Source of the DNA: a virus
Reading direction: 5' to 3' (one strand)
Length of the DNA: 64,000 nt
Virus record (IMG/VR): IMGVR_UViG_3300035179_000003
Coordinates: 1 to 64,000 of that record
In this document: piece by piece, positions 1-9,159 of the stretch
Layout of the letters: every line of letters begins with the position of its first letter
How positions within the stretch are numbered: the first letter of the stretch is position 1
The notes under the pieces: generated by a model
The model's database searches: none
Seen by the model: only the letters and a program-made list of their open reading frames with translations
Told to the model about the DNA's origin: nothing
Made by a program: the position numbers and the translations under genes

Positions 1-216
1 AAATTCAAAATCAAAATCATTAAAATCAATTTCAAATCCCTCACCTAGTTGTGCATATGAACCTTGATTAACGCCATCTCCACTGGAAAATTCAAAATCA
101 AAATCATTAAAATCAATTTCAAATCCCTCACCTAGTTGTGCATATGAACCTTGATTAACGCCATCTCCACTGGAAAATTCAAAATCAAAATCATTAAAAT
201 CAATTTCAAATCCCAA
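1..216. repeat. Direct repeat, 87-bp period
   Basis: The sequence repeats with a period of 87 bp; for example cactgg recurs at 81 and 168, and the A/T-rich block aaattcaaaatcaaaatc recurs at 1, about 88 and about 175. Two full units and part of a third are present, with no base differences seen. The period is a multiple of three and in frame with the minus-strand gene, so the array encodes 29-residue protein repeats. It probably continues past the left edge. Confidence 0.9.
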
Positions 217-228
217 TGTTTCTGCCAT
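1..228 (-). CDS. Partial repeat-containing phage protein (N-terminus only)
   Basis: An open frame on the minus strand starts with ATG at 226-228 and runs off the left edge without a stop. The protein begins MAETLGFEIDF and then consists of an exact 29-residue repeat. Each unit carries an alternating Phe/acidic stretch (FEIDFNDFDFEF) and a Gly/Ser-rich linker with SSGDGVNQGSYAQLGEG. The underlying 87-bp DNA repeats are identical as far as seen. It lies 3 bp downstream of the next minus-strand gene, so it belongs to the fibre operon. Alternating aromatic/acidic residues suggest beta-strands in a fibrous virion protein, but I recognise no family. Only about 76 residues are visible. Confidence 0.7.
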   Translation of the reverse strand, partial: MAETLGFEIDFNDFDFEFSSGDGVNQGSYAQLGEGFEIDFNDFDFEFSSGDGVNQGSYAQLGEGFEIDFNDFDFEF

Positions 229-231
229 AAT

Positions 232-1623
232 TTAAACCAATGATTCTGTGTGTAAAATTAAATGGTTAGCACTTGATGACCCGTTGGCATTATTTAATTT
301 TAGATATTCTTTAGTATTAATTAATCTCCAATCAAGCATCTGAGCCATTGATCCAAAAGTAAAAAATATGTTTTTTACTTTTCCGTAAAATCTATTCATA
401 GATGTTAAGGAATTTATATTATTAACATATTCCGATATTACTGGTTTCATACAGGCATACAATCCATTATCATCTGGAGATAATCTATTACTAGTCCATG
501 GAGAAAATGTAACAAAATAAATCTCGATATATATTGAGTTTCCTGAATTTTGTGGGCAAAACTGATACGTATTAGTAGGATCTGAAACATACGGAATTTG
601 ATCACAATAATATGACGTATTGGTTGTCGATCCGGTACAATAAAACCTGTGCGGATACGCTCCTATGATTGCTCCTATAGTCATATTATTCCACAACTGT
701 GTCAGTGTTATTGTATCTAAGCCATTATCTTTTGCTTTAATTTTTACATAATTGACATAGTTTCTATTGTTAAAATCATATATATAATAATAATTTCCAA
801 CAGTAAATAATGATGCTTCTCCTGTATCCAATTGAACTACCACGTCAGTTCCAAGTGATATGTTGCCTTGTACGTTTCCAATAATTCCTGGTGCTTCTAC
901 AAATTTAGTTATCCCTTCCCATTCATCAATAACTGTATATGTCCAATCGGTAGAAATTCTTGATGATATAGCCATACATTCATCGCCGCCACGGAAATCA
1001 TAAGCAAAAGAACCGGAGTCAACTGTATTGATTCTGAGAATAGACCAAAAACCCCTAGGAGTTTTATTTGTGTCATCCCAAGATAAATAAGACCAAATTC
1101 TAATGTATCCAGAATCACTGGAAAAATAATTTATTTTTAAAATTTTAGAAACCTCATTTACAGTAGCGGGTACTGTCGGGGCAACTATAATATAAGGACC
1201 CTGAAGTATAAGTGTATGAGTTCCCGCAGGAAAACTGGTTAAATTTATTGGCGTAGTGCCAAGAGTTGTCGCCCCGCTTTGTGTCGTATGCAACGTAAAT
1301 GTATCTTTATCAATTTTCTTAACATAATAAGTATTACCTGATGATATACCACCGATTGGTGTTGCGCTGCAAGTATAAACTACTCCCTCAGATGTATAAA
1401 ACTCATGATCGACGGAGGTTAAAACTTCCGTACCGGTATCAACGGCTGTGATTGTTTTATCTACCGGGAGCGTACTTCTATCAAGAAGAATTTTCCAATT
1501 AGGACCACCGGCAGCCGCATTTTTAACAACCCAGGTTTTAAATTTTGCACAAAATCCATCAACATCAACATCGGCAAAACCTCTTCCAATACATGCGCCA
1601 GACTCAATTTGAAAAATTGCCAT
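232..1623 (-). CDS. Putative virion/tail-fibre-associated protein, 463 aa
   Basis: The function is not recognised. The protein begins MAIFQIESG and is rich in Gly, Ser, Thr, Asn and aromatic residues, like fibre proteins. Around residues 60-125 it has a segment (SSGNTYYVKKIDKDTFTLH) of a kind often found in phage structural proteins: a short beta domain with the pattern G-xTYYV-x-D-TFTL. It sits 3 bp after the fibre gene and 3 bp before the repeat protein, in one transcription unit. The start is supported by ATG right behind the upstream stop. A virion role is inferred from position and composition only. Confidence 0.6.
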   Translation of the reverse strand: MAIFQIESGACIGRGFADVDVDGFCAKFKTWVVKNAAAGGPNWKILLDRSTLPVDKTITAVDTGTEVLTSVDHEFYTSEGVVYTCSATPIGGISSGNTYYVKKIDKDTFTLHTTQSGATTLGTTPINLTSFPAGTHTLILQGPYIIVAPTVPATVNEVSKILKINYFSSDSGYIRIWSYLSWDDTNKTPRGFWSILRINTVDSGSFAYDFRGGDECMAISSRISTDWTYTVIDEWEGITKFVEAPGIIGNVQGNISLGTDVVVQLDTGEASLFTVGNYYYIYDFNNRNYVNYVKIKAKDNGLDTITLTQLWNNMTIGAIIGAYPHRFYCTGSTTNTSYYCDQIPYVSDPTNTYQFCPQNSGNSIYIEIYFVTFSPWTSNRLSPDDNGLYACMKPVISEYVNNINSLTSMNRFYGKVKNIFFTFGSMAQMLDWRLINTKEYLKLNNANGSSSANHLILHTESLV

Positions 1624-1626
1624 AAT

Positions 1627-4326
1627 TTAATCCCTTGCTAGTCCAATTGTGACACTTAATCCGTAAGGGGGTAATATGCTGTGTACAGATTTGACGTCAA
1701 TAAAAAGCAAATCCCCTGTTTGAACATATTTATTTGATAAATCTACCACCCCATTGATGGAAAAATAATCTGTTGTTATGTTACAAGTAGAACTAAGCAT
1801 ATTAATATCAACGCTTGATCTATTTTTTCTTACTTGTACACTTGTCATACCCCCAACACCTTTTACAAATACTCTTGCGATTACTCCCGTTAAATAATAA
1901 CCATTAAATTCGACAGGAATAACGAATCCGGTTATACCATCGGAAATCAAAACAATATCACTTGTGTCAAAAATATGAAAACAAACTCCAGAATTAGTGG
2001 TTATAACATTATTTCCAGACAATAATCCTGCCGCATCATTTTTTACAAATCCACCGGCTCCAGCCATACCGGGTATTTTTACATATCCTAAAGCTGCAAC
2101 TGCATAACATAATAAAGTATTAGTATCGACGCCAGAAGCATCCGACAAATTCAATTTCCATTTACTTAAATAATTAGGTTCGCCATTACTTGCACAAGAA
2201 AATTCATGGTATCCTAAAGTACAAGGGGTTCCATCGGCAAAATAACCCTTACCATAAATTCTTGATTCACGTTTATCTTCGGCATCGGAAGCTATTGTGT
2301 TGGTCATATAAAAATATGGTGCTGGTGCATTATAATAAATGTATTCACTGCCTGTATTATAATTTACTTTTAATAAATCTGATGTTGTCTGACCATTTAC
2401 GGAAAAATAACCGGAAATCTTATTCAGATTAACAGTAATACCAGTATAATTAGCCGATAATATATTATAAAAGGAAATCACATTTCCAGCGGTTCCTGAT
2501 ATCGCTGTATAAAAATCATGACCACCTGCCGTTTGCTTATAAACAGATGCAAATGAACTAGCTTTATACTTCCATTCTGTTGCTCCTGTTTGAATTGCAT
2601 TTACAGCTAAATCTAAATGATTTGCATAATTACTAATTGATGATGCCGAGGAACTTCCATAAAATTCTAGTATCGAATTTACACTTACGTTCCATGTGGA
2701 ATCAGGCGTACAATTTATTCCTAATTTGCCAGTATTAAATCTGAATGCCGTATCCGCGTCAAAATCCAAATACCCATCATTCTTAGAACTGATATAAAGT
2801 GCTGTATCTCTGAATTGGAATTGACTTGTAGTGGGTATTTGTAAATTACTCGACGCTTCGGTTATAACGCTATCAGCCAATCCAATTGCCGCGAACTTTG
2901 CCAACTTCCCCGCAGTCCCCAGGTTTCCCAAATCACCGTTTACAACATTGTTATTACCCGACAACAATCCGTTCGCCGCGTTCTTGACAAACCCACCCGC
3001 GCCTGCCATACCGGGAATCAATATCAGTCCTGTTGTCCCTAACGTAAATGCGGTCAATATAGGTATTTGCGCATTCGTGCTGTTGCTCACATATAGTCGC
3101 CACTGTGATGTGTAATCGGGATTGCCCTCGCCCTGGTAAGAGAACTCATGGTATCCCAACGTGTGCCCCGTTCCCTCGGAATTGAATCCCATGCCATAAA
3201 TACGGGATTCTCTTCCTCCGGGCACGTCCTCGCTTACCGTATTTATCAACTTTACATACGGTTCAAGTCCTCTGGCTGTATATGTGGCTATGTTAGCATC
3301 AAAAGTAAAGTTGTCTATCCAAGTAACCGCCGTACCTACTGTTCCAGTTCCTCCATACGCAAAATATAAACTACCTGCCCTTAAATGTACCTTGTGAGCA
3401 ACACTACTTGAACTATTAAAAACCCAACCGGTATCTGGATCAGCGCCGGTTTGGGTAGCCCCCTTTACTAGTCTCCAACAATCTAACAAATTAGTCAAAC
3501 TTACGTTTCCGATTAATCCGTATAATTCCATCACGGTAAGCGAACTATGCCAGGCAGATGGAGTACAGTTAATTCCGAGTTTGCCTACAATACCTACACC
3601 GGATACATTAAAATTTCCTGTTTGTTGCGTTCCTGGAGTTGATGCTTGTAATTTAACATATGAATAAGGTAAATCGGTTTCCTGAATAGGGCCAAAACCA
3701 AAAGTAGTAGCACCGGTTGCTCTCAATACATTACCAGTTGTTAAACCACTTGCCGTATGTAATGGACCATCTATTTTATGTGCAGTAGGAATAAATGAAA
3801 ACGTGCTCCATACCGATCCATCAAATTTATACCAGACGTCTTCGTCTTTTACCCATGTGGCGAATCCTTCTATGGGAGTAATTTCATAATATATAATCGA
3901 AGGATCAACCTCAGTACATTCATAAATTCTATTTATGACCCATCCATTTGCCGTAGCAGTAGAGATATAGCGTTTTTTGATAACGGGATTTGCCGGCAAG
4001 CCTGTCGTTGGGTTGTATCTACTTTCTACGGGCTGCTGCCATACGCTTTCATAATCATATTCCAAACGTTTCCATCTACCGGTATCCGGATTGGAATTTG
4101 GCTTAATAACATAAAAATTATCATCTGCAGCATCTGAATCGGGATCAAAATAATATTTACCATCACCGCTATCCCCTACGGTAATCTGTCCCTTTGTAAG
4201 AACGAGATTATCTTCGTTTCTTTGTTCCGGGGTAAGTTGTGGCAGGGTAATTTTAAGATGGCGCAATTGTTCTACATTATCTAAAACGACGACGCCCATG
4301 AAATAAGGTTGATCAAAAATGCGCAT
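1627..4326 (-). CDS. Tail-fibre-like protein with internal duplication, 899 aa
   Basis: This is a large virion-type protein. The N-terminal part (about 1-180) resembles the attachment region of fibres. It is followed by two divergent copies of a module of roughly 250 residues. Each copy has KLGINCTP near its start, an ESRIYG...TLGYHEFS block in the middle and a PGMAGAGGFVKN...GLLSGNN block at its end. The C-terminus (about 800-899) is a compact beta-rich tip candidate ending VTIGLARD. It is the first gene of the leftmost minus-strand operon and faces a divergent plus-strand operon. DNA at about 2880-3240 is clearly richer in G+C (about 50%) than the rest, a sign of mosaic exchange in one module. 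A receptor-binding role is inferred. Confidence 0.65.
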   Translation of the reverse strand: MRIFDQPYFMGVVVLDNVEQLRHLKITLPQLTPEQRNEDNLVLTKGQITVGDSGDGKYYFDPDSDAADDNFYVIKPNSNPDTGRWKRLEYDYESVWQQPVESRYNPTTGLPANPVIKKRYISTATANGWVINRIYECTEVDPSIIYYEITPIEGFATWVKDEDVWYKFDGSVWSTFSFIPTAHKIDGPLHTASGLTTGNVLRATGATTFGFGPIQETDLPYSYVKLQASTPGTQQTGNFNVSGVGIVGKLGINCTPSAWHSSLTVMELYGLIGNVSLTNLLDCWRLVKGATQTGADPDTGWVFNSSSSVAHKVHLRAGSLYFAYGGTGTVGTAVTWIDNFTFDANIATYTARGLEPYVKLINTVSEDVPGGRESRIYGMGFNSEGTGHTLGYHEFSYQGEGNPDYTSQWRLYVSNSTNAQIPILTAFTLGTTGLILIPGMAGAGGFVKNAANGLLSGNNNVVNGDLGNLGTAGKLAKFAAIGLADSVITEASSNLQIPTTSQFQFRDTALYISSKNDGYLDFDADTAFRFNTGKLGINCTPDSTWNVSVNSILEFYGSSSASSISNYANHLDLAVNAIQTGATEWKYKASSFASVYKQTAGGHDFYTAISGTAGNVISFYNILSANYTGITVNLNKISGYFSVNGQTTSDLLKVNYNTGSEYIYYNAPAPYFYMTNTIASDAEDKRESRIYGKGYFADGTPCTLGYHEFSCASNGEPNYLSKWKLNLSDASGVDTNTLLCYAVAALGYVKIPGMAGAGGFVKNDAAGLLSGNNVITTNSGVCFHIFDTSDIVLISDGITGFVIPVEFNGYYLTGVIARVFVKGVGGMTSVQVRKNRSSVDINMLSSTCNITTDYFSINGVVDLSNKYVQTGDLLFIDVKSVHSILPPYGLSVTIGLARD

Positions 4327-4403
4327 ATTAATAATATATATTAATTAAACAGGTTGTTTTAATAAAAAATATGTAATAACCATTATAGGAAAGGTAGGTT
4401 TTT
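4327..4403. promoter_or_regulatory. Divergent intergenic region
   Basis: This 77-bp, very AT-rich gap lies between the minus-strand fibre operon and the plus-strand nuclease operon, so it should hold promoters for both. A purine-rich ribosome-binding stretch (aggaaaggtagg) precedes the ATG at 4404. No convincing -35/-10 pair could be fixed by eye. Confidence 0.4.
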
Positions 4404-4769
4404 ATGCTTGTAACTAATATTATTATTATTATTATTTTATTTTTATGTATTTATTTTTTAATTAAAACAGTTAAATCTTCACGTCAAGATTTTAAGTATT
4501 TAAATGAAGATTATGCCATAGTCAGGGGAGATTTGGAAGAATGGAAAAAAAGATGCAACGCCCTCGAAGACTCCGTAGAACATGGTTTTGGAATCAAAGT
4601 AAGAAATGAGGTCACAAAAATTGATTGTGAATTTTCAAAACTGGAAATGGTAATGATCATCGCCGGTATTGAAAAATTGATTAAAGATTCAAAACACATA
4701 GATGATACAGAAATTTATATTAATTTTTTTAAAAAATTAAACATACAACTTGAAATGATGGAGGAATGA
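4404..4769 (+). CDS. Small membrane-anchored coiled-coil protein, 121 aa
   Basis: The family is unknown. Residues 4-22 form one hydrophobic helix (rich in Ile/Leu/Phe) that looks like an N-terminal membrane anchor. A charged, probably helical region (about 25-60, EDYAIVRGDLEEWKKRCNALE) and a soluble tail follow. It is the first gene of the long plus-strand operon, 4 bp before the exonuclease-nuclease fusion. The start at 4404 has a good purine-rich ribosome-binding site. Membrane tethering of the downstream nuclease machinery is possible but speculative. Confidence 0.6.
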   Translation: MLVTNIIIIIILFLCIYFLIKTVKSSRQDFKYLNEDYAIVRGDLEEWKKRCNALEDSVEHGFGIKVRNEVTKIDCEFSKLEMVMIIAGIEKLIKDSKHIDDTEIYINFFKKLNIQLEMMEE

Positions 4770-4773
4770 AAGA

Positions 4774-6777
4774 ATGGCAATTACATATGACCATGTCTAT
4801 GTAGATGTAGAAACTACCGGATTGGATCCAAGGGTTGATGAGGTTATTGAGGTTACCGCAATTGAATACAATCTCTCTGGAGAAGTCGGTAAATTAATTA
4901 CTTATATGTGCCGACCGATGTCCGGGCATGTTCCTAAAAAGGTTACCGATATTAATGGTATTACTTATGATATGGTTAAGGAAAAGCCATATTATTTAAA
5001 AGATAGCATCAGGGATGAGGTGGCGAAATTTATTGCACGAAGAACGTTGGTTGGACATAATATCAACTCGTTCGATATTAAATTTTTAAAAATTAAACCG
5101 TTAAAAACAATCGACACCTTAACGATTTCAAAAGAATTATTCCCCCGATCACGTCATAGTTTGGGTTTGATGTGCGAAAAACTTAATATTAAATTTGATA
5201 AAAAAGAAGCGCATAGGGCCGAATATGATGTTAGAAAAGGAGTTGAATTACATTTGAAACTAAATAAAATCTTAATCGATAAAAGTAAAAAAGAAGAAAA
5301 TCTTCCAATTTTTTCTACGGAAAAAGAACAAATTGAAGAATCGATTAAAATTAAAAAAATCGGAGTTATACCGACCGAAGAAGATAAACAGTTTTTTTAT
5401 ACACAATCATATTCATATTCAAGAATCAAGACGTTTCATGAATGTCCGTTTAAATGGTATATGTTGTATATAAAAAAGGTGAAAGAGCCGGAACGCGATT
5501 ATCTTGTTGTCGGAAATGCTTGTCATAAAATAGCTGAAGAGGCCGGCAGATGGTGTTACAAAGAAACCATTGTCAATAAAATAATTTCTTATAAAGGACG
5601 AGATTTAACGTTTGATCCGCATATAATATTCGACGATCCATCTAAAATATCAGAATATTTTCCTGGTTGTAATGGATTATATGATCTTGTTCATAAATTA
5701 GATAGCTCGATTACCGATTATGAAAAAGTGTCGATGCCCGATCGGGAAACTTATGATAAAATTACCAATTCCATCATAGCCAGATTAAGTATTACCGATA
5801 TCAATATTATTGGCGAGATTAAGTATATAATGAATTGGTTTTATATTAAACGTAATTTTTCAATTTCAATGAATGGCGTATTAATAATGGAAAAAAAATT
5901 AGCGTTTGATAAAGACTGGAATATCATAAATGATTTTTTTGCCAATAATGTATTCTTTCGTGGTATTATCGACGTCATTAAATATGATCATAAAGTTGTA
6001 GTCATTATTGATTATAAAACTTCCAGGACTATGATAAAGGAAGAAGAATTGGAAAATGATATGCAATTAAAAATGTATGTCATGATGGTTTATCATTTTC
6101 TTCCTCGCAATAGTTATACAAAAATTATAATTAAAATTGATTATATTCGTTTCTGTAAAGAAATTGTTTATGAAATCGGTGACGTTGAAAAATATGTTAA
6201 TGAGGCGAAACAATGGGTTAAAGATTCAATTAAACTCATTGAAACCCATATTATCAATAAAGATGGAACTGCATTCCAGCCAAAACGAAATGAGCATTGT
6301 GGAACATGTTTTCTTGGCGAAGATGGTATTTGTCCGTTATTCAATAAAAAGTTCATTAACGATATCGGCGATCCGTTTAATTTTATGATTAGATCGGCAG
6401 AGGACTGTGTAGCGGCTTATAAAAAAGCAGAAGTATTGGGCGCTGAATATGCCAATCTAATAAAAAAGTGTAAAGAATTTGTTAAAACAAGCGATCTTCC
6501 GATTATCATTGATGAAAATGCGCGTCTTGGATTTTATACAAAATCAGGAATTGATATATCCGCCGAAAAATTTGTTTTACTTATGTTAGGAAAAAATTTT
6601 AAATTGAGCGATTTTATAAAAGCATTCGGCGTGACCAAAACAAGTCTGGAAAAAATCCAGAAAATATTAAAAATTACTTTGAGCGATGCCGAGATAGAAT
6701 CTATTGGTGAAAAAACTAATAGAATAGAATTTAAAGCATTGACTCAGGAAGAAATTAACAAATATATAAATATATGA
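4774..6777 (+). CDS. DnaQ-type 3'-5' exonuclease fused to Cas4/RecB-type PD-(D/E)XK nuclease, 667 aa
   Basis: Residues 5-165 are a DEDDh exonuclease: D11 and E13 in VDVETTGL, an HNINSFD block (second Asp) near 95, and HRAEYD (His and last Asp) near 147. Residues about 205-540 are a Cas4/AddB-like nuclease: SYSRIKTFHECPF with C224, GNACHKIAEE, the acidic GIIDVIK block, then D413-Y-K415 as the active-site D-x-K. C509, C512 and C520 (HCGTCFLGEDGIC), together with C224, form the expected four-Cys 4Fe-4S ligand set. The C-terminal 110 residues have no known domain. The likely role is DNA-end resection or processing. It overlaps the next gene by ATGA. Confidence 0.85.
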   Translation: MAITYDHVYVDVETTGLDPRVDEVIEVTAIEYNLSGEVGKLITYMCRPMSGHVPKKVTDINGITYDMVKEKPYYLKDSIRDEVAKFIARRTLVGHNINSFDIKFLKIKPLKTIDTLTISKELFPRSRHSLGLMCEKLNIKFDKKEAHRAEYDVRKGVELHLKLNKILIDKSKKEENLPIFSTEKEQIEESIKIKKIGVIPTEEDKQFFYTQSYSYSRIKTFHECPFKWYMLYIKKVKEPERDYLVVGNACHKIAEEAGRWCYKETIVNKIISYKGRDLTFDPHIIFDDPSKISEYFPGCNGLYDLVHKLDSSITDYEKVSMPDRETYDKITNSIIARLSITDINIIGEIKYIMNWFYIKRNFSISMNGVLIMEKKLAFDKDWNIINDFFANNVFFRGIIDVIKYDHKVVVIIDYKTSRTMIKEEELENDMQLKMYVMMVYHFLPRNSYTKIIIKIDYIRFCKEIVYEIGDVEKYVNEAKQWVKDSIKLIETHIINKDGTAFQPKRNEHCGTCFLGEDGICPLFNKKFINDIGDPFNFMIRSAEDCVAAYKKAEVLGAEYANLIKKCKEFVKTSDLPIIIDENARLGFYTKSGIDISAEKFVLLMLGKNFKLSDFIKAFGVTKTSLEKIQKILKITLSDAEIESIGEKTNRIEFKALTQEEINKYINI

Positions 6778-6947
6778 GAACGATAAATATTTTTATTTTA
6801 TTATTCATAATTTTTTTTTTCACAATATCTGCCCCGTTATATGCCGTCTTAAGTATTTTTAAACTTCCTGAAGCATTTTTAAATTCTTTATATATCGGCA
6901 TTGGATGTGGTTTATTTATGGCAATTTATTTTTCAAGGAAATTATGA
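6774..6947 (+). CDS. Small two-helix membrane protein, 57 aa
   Basis: ATG at 6774 overlaps the TGA of the upstream nuclease (ATGA), and the frame ends in TGA at 6945-6947, which again overlaps the next ATG. The product has two hydrophobic segments: residues 4-28 (rich in Ile and Phe) and about 39-53 (YIGIGCGLFMAIYF). No homologue is recognised. The perfect overlap on both sides supports it as a real, translationally coupled gene. Confidence 0.65.
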   Translation: MRTINIFILLFIIFFFTISAPLYAVLSIFKLPEAFLNSLYIGIGCGLFMAIYFSRKL

Positions 6948-7414
6948 AGTATAAAGAATACGCCAAAACATATCATGAAATTGTAGATACTACCCGAGTC
7001 TTAAACATAAAAAAAAGAAATCTTGAAGAGTTGATAAATGAATTAAAAGAAGATGGAAAATACGGACTGGAATTTACTAGTCATGGATTTTCCCAAATCG
7101 CGGAAAAACTTGAAGATCTTGCGGGGGATAACCAAATGATTTATAATGATGTTATAAGGCCAGATTCTCCGCAAGATGCATTGATAATTCCGTCAAATCT
7201 TAAATCATTTGTTATTAGTTTATTATCAATGGCTCTTGAAGAGGGTAATGTCGTAGAAAAGGATTCACGAACAAAAGGTAAAGAATTTCACTATATAACT
7301 GTTATTAAAAAATGGTTAATAAACAAAAAGGTGATTGAATTTACCTGTATTGTAGAGAATAACTGTATTAAAACGGGGTATTTTAATTATGTTGATTTTA
7401 CCGGGGAAAAATAA
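6944..7414 (+). CDS. Hypothetical protein, 156 aa
   Basis: I chose the ATG at 6944 (MKYKEYAKTYHEIV) over an upstream in-frame start because it forms an ATGA junction with the membrane-protein gene before it. The N-terminal half is helical and charged (KKRNLEELINELKED). The C-terminal half looks like mixed beta structure. There is no recognisable catalytic motif. Its 3' end overlaps the helicase gene by 26 bp, so it is probably co-translated with the helicase and may act in the same process. Confidence 0.6.
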   Translation: MKYKEYAKTYHEIVDTTRVLNIKKRNLEELINELKEDGKYGLEFTSHGFSQIAEKLEDLAGDNQMIYNDVIRPDSPQDALIIPSNLKSFVISLLSMALEEGNVVEKDSRTKGKEFHYITVIKKWLINKKVIEFTCIVENNCIKTGYFNYVDFTGEK

Positions 7415-9155
7415 GGATGAATTAATTGTTGCGTGTAACGATCGTGATAAACTCGCCATAATTCAAGCTGTTACCGATGGAAGAAAAGTACGCGGAAACA
7501 ATCAAATCATTATTCATAAAAAAGCTGCAGTTAATCTTATACGGATGTTTAACGATATTCAATATCAAGATACTCAATTGATAGTTAAACATGCGTGTGA
7601 ATTATATACCGTAAGAATTGATAATATGAAAATGATAAAAAAATCCGACGGAACGAAATTTAATTATGATTATAAAGGAATTTATCCTGAAGTAATGAGA
7701 CATCAGAAAATAATGTACAATGCGATTATGTATACTGATTGCTGTGCGCTTCTCGCTGATCCCGGAACGTGTAAAACAGGTCCGTACATTTGGGCGATCG
7801 ATCGGCGTATTAAAGATGGGAAAATAAAAAGATGTCTTATTATTACGCTTTCTTCTTTAAAAGAAAATGTATTACGGGAAATTTCCATTCAAGCACCTCA
7901 TTTAAAGGCGGTTGCTATTTATGGTAAAGCAATAGCCGATAAAATAATTAATAAAAAATATAAAATTAAAAAATATAATCAGGATTATGACGTTTATATA
8001 GCGAACTATGAAAGTATGTTTGGCCTTGTCGAGATTTTTGATAATGATTTTTTCGATATGGTTATCTGTGATGAGGCTCATAGAATAGGATCTCCGCAGG
8101 CACGACAGACAAAATCAATTATTGATAAATTTGAAAATGTCAAATATAAATACATCATATCGGGAACGTTAAATGCCAATAATTTAATGTCATTTTTTAT
8201 GCCATTCAGATTTTTAGGCGCGGATACGATACCAGTGTCTAATTATAATGCTTATCGCGCCCAGCATATGTTTACCGTTGATCCTGACGGAGGATATGTG
8301 TGGAAGCCGAGAAGCGAAAATGATATTCAATATACTTCAAAAATTATCGGACTCATTTCGCTTTCTTTTAAAAAAGAAGAATGCATCGATCTTCCCCCTT
8401 TGATTCGGGAATATATGTATTGTACCATGTGTGGAGAACAACGAAAAGTGTATGAAGACTTAAAGAATGAATTTCTGGCGATTATTGATGATATGTGTAA
8501 AAAGTGTGATCGTTTTAATAATTGCAATATGCAATGCCAGGGAGAATTAACGGCAAAAAATGCCCTGGTATTAACCAGAAAATTACAACAAGTCGCTTCC
8601 GGATATTATATCAATACCCGATTTTTGATTAATGAAGATGGCAGCGAAATTGATATGAGGAATATTATTTATTTTGAATATAATGCTAAATTGCAATTAC
8701 TTCTTGAAGTTATGAGAACCATTCCGGATGGGAGAAAAACGATTATATGGAGTTATTCCATCCCCGCTTTGGAAATTATTAAAAAAAACGTAGAAATTGA
8801 GTTTGGAGACGAATCATGCCTTACCTGTTATGGGAACCAAGACGCTTTTAAGCAAATTAATATATTTAGGGAAAATGAAAAAATTAACTGGTTGATAGGA
8901 AATCCTGCCAAAATGGGTTCCGGTCACAATATTCAGTTTTCAAATTTTCAAATATTTTTTGATAATTCGTTTTCATATATCATGAAAGACCAGGCGGAAA
9001 GCAGGCAATATCGCCAGGGACAAAAAGAAAAAGTGACTGTAATTGAATTAATAACCAGGGATACTATAGACGAAAGGGTGGTTAGGGTTATCGATGATAA
9101 AAAGGATTTGTCTTTAACATTATCGCAGTGGGCCCAGGTATTTAGAAGGGAATAA
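7389..9155 (+). CDS. SNF2-family DEAD/DEAH helicase-like ATPase, 588 aa
   Basis: This is a superfamily 2 ATPase of the SNF2 type. Walker A is at 124-130 and reads DPGTCKT. Walker B is DEAH at 228-231, motif III is ISGT near 257, and the C-terminal lobe has motif VI (ESRQYRQGQ) near 550. Between the lobes (about 360-400) there is a Cys-rich insert with several C-x2-C pairs (CTMCGE, CKKCDRF), possibly zinc-binding. The usual Gly before the Walker A Lys is replaced by Cys128, which is odd. Phages often pair SNF2 helicases with VRR-NUC nucleases, and one lies 1.3 kb downstream. A role in replication or recombination is inferred. Confidence 0.85.
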   Translation: MLILPGKNKDELIVACNDRDKLAIIQAVTDGRKVRGNNQIIIHKKAAVNLIRMFNDIQYQDTQLIVKHACELYTVRIDNMKMIKKSDGTKFNYDYKGIYPEVMRHQKIMYNAIMYTDCCALLADPGTCKTGPYIWAIDRRIKDGKIKRCLIITLSSLKENVLREISIQAPHLKAVAIYGKAIADKIINKKYKIKKYNQDYDVYIANYESMFGLVEIFDNDFFDMVICDEAHRIGSPQARQTKSIIDKFENVKYKYIISGTLNANNLMSFFMPFRFLGADTIPVSNYNAYRAQHMFTVDPDGGYVWKPRSENDIQYTSKIIGLISLSFKKEECIDLPPLIREYMYCTMCGEQRKVYEDLKNEFLAIIDDMCKKCDRFNNCNMQCQGELTAKNALVLTRKLQQVASGYYINTRFLINEDGSEIDMRNIIYFEYNAKLQLLLEVMRTIPDGRKTIIWSYSIPALEIIKKNVEIEFGDESCLTCYGNQDAFKQINIFRENEKINWLIGNPAKMGSGHNIQFSNFQIFFDNSFSYIMKDQAESRQYRQGQKEKVTVIELITRDTIDERVVRVIDDKKDLSLTLSQWAQVFRRE

Positions 9156-9159
9156 GATA

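Noticed and set aside
1-228. CRISPR array
   Set aside because: The 87-bp units are contiguous, identical and in frame with a gene; there are no unique spacers.
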